A stretch of DNA of 64,000 bases, from positions 32,936,042-33,000,041 of the forward strand of contig OZ024857.1 of assembly GCA_964017155.1 (NCBI GenBank), written 5' to 3'. Origin of the DNA: Oasisia sp. SBJ-2009. Lineage: Eukaryota; Annelida; Polychaeta; Sabellida; Siboglinidae. The position numbers and the translations under genes are program-made. Shown here piece by piece: positions 59,401-64,000 of this stretch (position 1 is the stretch's first letter; each line of letters begins with the position of its first letter). The notes under the pieces were generated by a model. That model did no database searches and was not told where the DNA came from. It saw only the letters and a program-made list of their open reading frames with translations.

Positions 59401-62100
59401 ATAAATGCATTTTCGCACTTGCGAACGACGTTGTAGCACCGTAATCGCATTTATCGCGTTGTCGCTTTTGCGGGGTACGTATTCCATCGATAAACGCGTT
59501 GCTGCGTTAGCAAGCAACGTTTTCGTTGGGTAAACGTGATTTCGCCTTTGAAAGCAACGTTTTCGCTCGGTAGACGCTTTTGCTCCTTTGCGGGAGACAT
59601 ATATTCTCTCGGTAAGTCAAAAACAGAGCTAAAACGTCGCTCACAAAGTCGAAAACGCGTTTACCGAGCGAAAACGTGTCTATCGAGCGGAAAAACCTTT
59701 ACCGCGTAAAAACGTACCTCTTAAAGACGAAAATGCGTTCATCGAGCAAAAACGAGGCTCACTGAGCGAACATATTGTGATGAACGCGATTGCCGAGTTA
59801 AAACGTGGCTCGCAAAGGCGGAAAAGCGTTTACCGAGCTAATGCGTTTCTCGCAAAGGCGAAAACGCGTTTACAAAGCGAAAACGTGCCCCGGAAAGGCG
59901 GACATTTTTTTCCGACGCAAAAGCAAAGAAGCCTCTCCCGAGCGAAAACGCATATTAACGAGCGAATACGCGTCTAAATAGCGAAAACGGAAAGGCGGAA
60001 GCGCGTTTACCAACCTGATACATTCCTCACAAAGGCGAAAACGTTTACCTTAGCGAAAACGTGCCCCTGAAAGGCGGTAACGCTTTTTACCGAGAGAAAA
60101 CGTCGCAACGAAAGGCGAAAAAGAGTTTACCAAGGGAAAACGCGTTTACCTAGCCAAAACGCGTTCCCCGAGCGAAAACGTGGCTCGCAAAGTTTCAAAC
60201 GCGTTTACCGAGCGAAAACGTACCTTATAGAAAGGCGAAAAAGCCTTTACCGAGCGAAAACGTCACTCGCAAAGGCGAAAACGATTCTTTCGTAACTTTT
60301 GCAAAGACGAAAATGTGGTTATCGAGCGAAAACACGATAAACGAGCGAAAACGCCTTTACCAAACGAAGAAGTCCCTCGCAAAAGCAAAAATACATTTAA
60401 CGAGCGAAAATGTGGCTCGCAAAGTTGAAAAGGCGTTTACCGAAAAAATGATGTCTCGCAAAGGAGAAAAAGCATCTACCGAGCGAAAATATTGCTTCCA
60501 AAGGCGAAAACACGTTTACCCAACGAAAACATTGCTCGTTAAGGCAGAAACGCGTTAATCGAGCGAATACTTACGGTAACAGATTTTTCGCCCGGTTAGT
60601 GCGTTTTCGCTATATAGACGCGTATTCGCTCGTTAATATGCGTTTTCTTTCGGGAAACGCTTCTTAGCCTTTGCTTGTCTCTTTCGCTTGCTAAACGTAT
60701 TTTTACCTTTGCAACGGACGTATTAGCACGGTAGACGCGTTTCCGCCTTGCGAGCCACGTTTTCGCTCGGAAAAAGCATTTTCGCCTTTGCGAACGAAAT
60801 CTTCGCGTTTTGGCCTTTACGTGACACGTTTTCTCTAGTTACAAGCTTTTCGCCTTTGCGAGGGATGTTTTCGCTCGGTAAACGAGTTTTCGACTTTGTC
60901 AGCCACGTTTTAGCTCAATAAATGCATTTTCGCATTTGCGAACGACGTTGTAGCACCGTAATCGCATTTATCGCGTTGTCGCTTTTGCGGGGTACGTATT
61001 CCATCGAAAAACGCGTTGCTGCGTTAGCAAGCAACGTTTTCGTTGGGTAAACGTGATTTCGCCTTTGAAAGCAACGTTTCCGCTTGGTAGACGCTTTTGC
61101 TCCTTTCCGGAAGACATATTCTCTCGGTAAGTCGAAAAACAGAGCTAAAACGTCGCTCACAAAGTCGAAAACGCGTTTCCGAGCGAAAACGTGTCTATCG
61201 AGCCGAAAAACCTTTACCGAGTAAAAACGGACCTCTTCAAGACGAAAATGCGTTCACCGAGCAAAAACGAGGCTCACTGAGCGAACATATTGTGATAAAC
61301 GCGATTGCCGAGTTAAAACGTGGCTCGCAAAGGCGGAAAAGCGTTTACCGAGCTAATGCGTCCCTCGCAAAGGCGAAAACGCGTTTACCAAGCAAAAACG
61401 TGCCCCGGAAAGGCGGAATTTGTTTTCCGACGCAAAAGCTAAAGCAAAGAAGCCTCTCCCGAGCGAAAACGCATATTAACGAGCGAATACGCTATATAGA
61501 CGCGTATTCGCTCGTTAATATGCGTTTTCGCTCGGTAAACGCTTTTTAGCCTTTGCTTGTGTCTCTTCCTCTCGATAAAAAAGTTTCCACCTTTCGGGGG
61601 CATGTTTTCGCTTGCTAAACGTATTTTTACCTTTTCAAGGGACGTATTAGAACGGTAGACGCGTTTCTGCGTCTGCGAGCCACGTTTTCGCTCGATAAAA
61701 GCATTTTCGCCTTTGCGAGCGAAATCTTCGTTCGGAAGAAGCATTTTGGCCTTTACGTGAAATGTTTTCTCTAGTTACAAGCTTTTCGCCTTTGCGAGGG
61801 ATGTTTTCGCTCGGTAAACGAGTTTTCGACTTTGTCAGCCACGTTTTAGCTCAATAAATGCATTTTCGCACTTGCGAACGACGTTGTAGCACCGTAATCG
61901 CATTTATCGCGTTGTCGCTTTTGCGGGGTACGTATTCCATCGATAAACGCGTTGCTGCGTTAGCAAGCAACGTTTTCGTTGGGTAAGCGTGATTTCGCCT
62001 TTGAAAGCAACGTTTTTCCTCGGTAGACGCTTTTGCTCCTTTGCGGGAGACATATATTCTCTCGGTAAGTCAAAAACAGCTAAAACGTCGCTCACAAAGT
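53463..62100. repeat. 10.43-kb super-repeat, copy 2 (incomplete)
   Basis: Junctions repeat those of copy 1 at 10,431-10,432 bp (43032/53463, 48238/58670, 49176/59608, 50691/61123, 51629/62061). After about 62100 the spacing and sequence drift, so the second copy is not complete. Most differences are single bases. A 2-bp deletion in the ATATTCTCTCGG junction near 55896 is private to copy 2. Confidence 0.92.
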
Positions 62101-63470
62101 CGAAAACGCGTTTACCGAGCGAAAACGTGTCTATCGAGCGGAAAACCTTTACCGAGTAAAAACGGACCTCTTCAAGACGAAAATGCGTTCACCGAGCAAA
62201 AACGAGGCTCACTGAGCGAACATATTGTGATAAACGCGATTGCCGAGTTAAAACGTGGCTCGCAAAGGCGGAAAAGCGTTTACCGAGCTAATGCGTCCCT
62301 CGCAAAGGCGAAAACGCGTTTACCAAGCGAAAACGTGCCCCGGAAAGGCGGAATTTGTTTTCCGACGCAAAAGCTAAAGCAAAGAAGCCTCTCCCGAGCG
62401 AAAACGCATATTAACGAGCGAATACGCTATATAGACGCGTATTCGCTCGTTAATATGCGTTTTCGCTCGGGAAACGCTTTTTAGCCTTTGCTTGTGTCTC
62501 TTCCTCTCGATAAAAAAGTTTCCGCCTTTCGGGGGCATGTTTTCGCTTGCTAAACGTATTTTTATCTTTGAAAGGGACGTATTAGTACGGTAGACGCGTT
62601 TCCGCGTCTGCAAGCCACGTTTTCGCTCGATAAAAGCATTTTCGCCTTTGCGAGCGAAATCTTCGCTCGGAAGAAGCGTTTTGGCCTCTACGTGAGACGT
62701 TTTCTCTAGTTACAAGCTTTTCGCCTTTGCGAGGGATGTTTTTGCTCGGTAAACGAGTTTTCGACTTTGTCAGCCACGTTTTAGCTCAATAAATGCATTT
62801 TCGCATTTGCGAACGCCGTTGTAGCACCGTAATCGCATTTATCGCGTTGTCGCTTTTGCGGGGTACGTATTCCCTCGATAAACGCGTTGCTGCGTTAGGA
62901 AGCAACGTTTTTGGGTAAACGTGATTTCGCCTTTGAAAGGAACGTTTTCGCTCGCTAGACGCTATTGCTCCTTTGCGGGAGACATATTCTCTCGGTAAGT
63001 CGAAAATCGCCCTAATTCGTACCTATTAAAGACGAAAAAGCGTTCACCGATCAAAAACGTGGCTCACTGAGTGAACATATTGCGATAAACGCGATTGCCG
63101 AGTTAAAACGTGGCTCGCAAAGGCGGAAACACGTTTACCCAACGAAAACGTTGCTCGCTAAGGCCGAAATGCGTTAATCGAGCGAATACGTACCCCGCAA
63201 AAGCGAAAATGCGATAAACACAATTACCGTGTTACAACCTCGTTCGCAAATGCGAAAAAGCTTTTATTGAGCGAAAACGTGGCTCACAAAGTCGAAAACT
63301 CATTTACCGAGCGAAAACATCCCTCGCCAAAGGCAAAAAGCTATTAACTAGAGAAAACGTCTGACGCATAGGCCTTTTTCCGAGCACAGACTTCGCTCGG
63401 AAAGGCGAAAACGCGTTTTCCGAGCGAAAGCGTGGCTCGCAAAGGCGGAAACGCGTTTACCGAGCTAATA
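62101..63470. repeat. Diverged right edge of the array
   Basis: Units here lose the tight identity seen inside the array: a 930-bp interval to 62991, a shorter forward run, and many private substitutions. It ends in GCGTTTACCGAGCTAATA (about 63453-63470). Higher divergence at the edge of a satellite is what unequal exchange predicts. Confidence 0.85.
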
Positions 63471-63740
63471 TCTCGTATATATAAAACAAGTCTGTCTCGA
63501 CCACGTGCATTTACGTCTATTTTGTAATATAATGCGACTCGGACTCGGGATGGCAGTGTAGTAACTCGATCTGTTTATTGGCTGGGAGTGTACACATGCG
63601 CGGTAGCTAGTTAAGCTAAAGGTAATACATCTCACTTTCTTTTAAGGAAATATTTTGTTTCTTTAAAATAACCAAATAAAAAACCAAATAACTGATGCAC
63701 AAATTGTAAACAAAAGTGAACGTAATTAGTTAGACTTAAT
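63471..63740. other. Non-satellite insert in the array, possible Helitron-like end
   Basis: About 270 bp that do not belong to the 40-bp family. The left edge reads A then TCTCGTATATATAAAAC (about 63475-63492), which resembles the TC-start, TATA-rich left ends of animal Helitrons. A CTAG followed by T occurs at about 63606-63610, but I see no convincing hairpin before it. No coding frame is supported. AT-rich from about 63635. Confidence 0.5.
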
Positions 63741-64000
63741 TTCTCCTTTGCGAGACATATCTCTCGGTAAACGCCTTTTATACTTTGCGAGCCACATTTT
63801 CGCTCGTTAAATGCATTTTTGCCTTTGCGAGGGACCTCTTCGCTTGGTAAAGTCGTTTTCGCTCGGTTTTCGTGTTTTCTCGGTTTTCCACATTTTCGTC
63901 TTTGCACACGTTACTTTCGCTAGGCAGAATCGTTTTCGCCTTTGCGAGGTACGTTTTCGCTCGATAAACGCGTTTGAAACTTTGCGAGCCACGTTTTCGC
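63741..64000. repeat. GCGAAAACG array resumes, reverse orientation
   Basis: CTCCTTTGCGAGACATATCTC (without its last base, the same words as the normal reverse half) marks the return of the 40-bp family. It continues in reverse orientation to the window edge, so the array extends beyond this window. Confidence 0.88.

Larger units (their letters stand above)
33281..63470. repeat. 30-kb higher-order GCGAAAACG satellite array
   Basis: The basic unit is 40 bp, made of a GCGAAAACG half and a diverged GGCGAAAACGCGTTTAC half. It has about seven CpG per unit. Runs of forward units alternate with runs of reverse units. Using the reverse-to-forward junction CTCGGTAAGTC as a ruler, intervals from 34171 to 62991 are 912, 912, 912, 917, 1503, 935, 936, 918, 916, 1503, 935, 936, 918, 914, 938, 1515, 938, 918, 916, 1503, 936, 936, 918, 914, 938, 1515, 938 and 930 bp. 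Short basic open frames occur at the same place in each unit, but 40 is not a multiple of three and each frame ends at a turn, so they are repeat translation. Confidence 0.95.

Noticed and set aside
33281..63470. CRISPR array
   Set aside because: The 40-bp units are contiguous with no unique spacers and invert orientation. No cas-like gene is present, and the LINEs show a eukaryotic genome.
33281..63470. CENP-B-box-like words (TTTCGTTGGGTAAACG)
   Set aside because: They resemble the start of a CENP-B box, but the spacing between TTCG and the distal CG is 9 rather than 7 bases and the CGGG core is absent, so a centromere claim is not supported.
63560..63620. Complete 140-bp Helitron ending at CTAG/T near 63609
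   Set aside because: No GC-rich hairpin precedes CTAG at the usual distance, so only the left end is worth reporting.

Overview
This window looks like a gene-poor, satellite-dominated stretch of a metazoan genome, most likely an invertebrate. That guess rests on three non-LTR retrotransposon (LINE) fragments of CR1/L2/jockey type and on the near absence of unique DNA; I cannot name the species. I find no convincing host gene, tRNA, rRNA or CRISPR array. Nearly every long open frame is a by-product of tandem repeats.

Layout. 1-4473: degenerate TG-rich and CA-rich blocks that switch strand, holding a pure (CACACG)n array (539-2173). 4474-5717: a pure (TGGAC)n array. 5718-7539: low-copy DNA without a recognisable gene. 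7540-9072: a 5'-truncated LINE (LINE-A), split by a 498-bp insertion that is flanked by a 23-bp direct repeat. 9403-9855: a second copy of that insertion, which runs straight into CA satellite.

10051-33280: a composite satellite. Its unit is a TG-rich arm, a turn to a CA-rich arm, then a roughly 0.5-kb block of GCGAAAACG-type minisatellite. Six blocks are present (B1-B6). One unit is interrupted by LINE-B (18811-20872, minus strand) and another by LINE-C (27345-30607, minus strand). LINE-C keeps an open 997-codon endonuclease/reverse transcriptase frame and a zinc-knuckle remnant of ORF1.

33281-63470: a 30-kb higher-order array grown from the same GCGAAAACG family. The basic unit is 40 bp. 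Runs of it alternate in orientation to form inverted units of 912-938 bp (short) or 1503-1515 bp (long). These form a 5208-bp tandem repeat (37824-48238) and a 10,431/10,432-bp super-repeat (43032 to about 62100). Most short units turn at a hairpin with perfect 35-bp arms. 63471-63740 is non-satellite DNA with a Helitron-like left end, after which the array resumes to the window edge.

The parts do not form a pathway. What connects them is structural: strand-switching satellites, shared minisatellite blocks, and LINEs that landed inside the satellite and date its units relative to one another.
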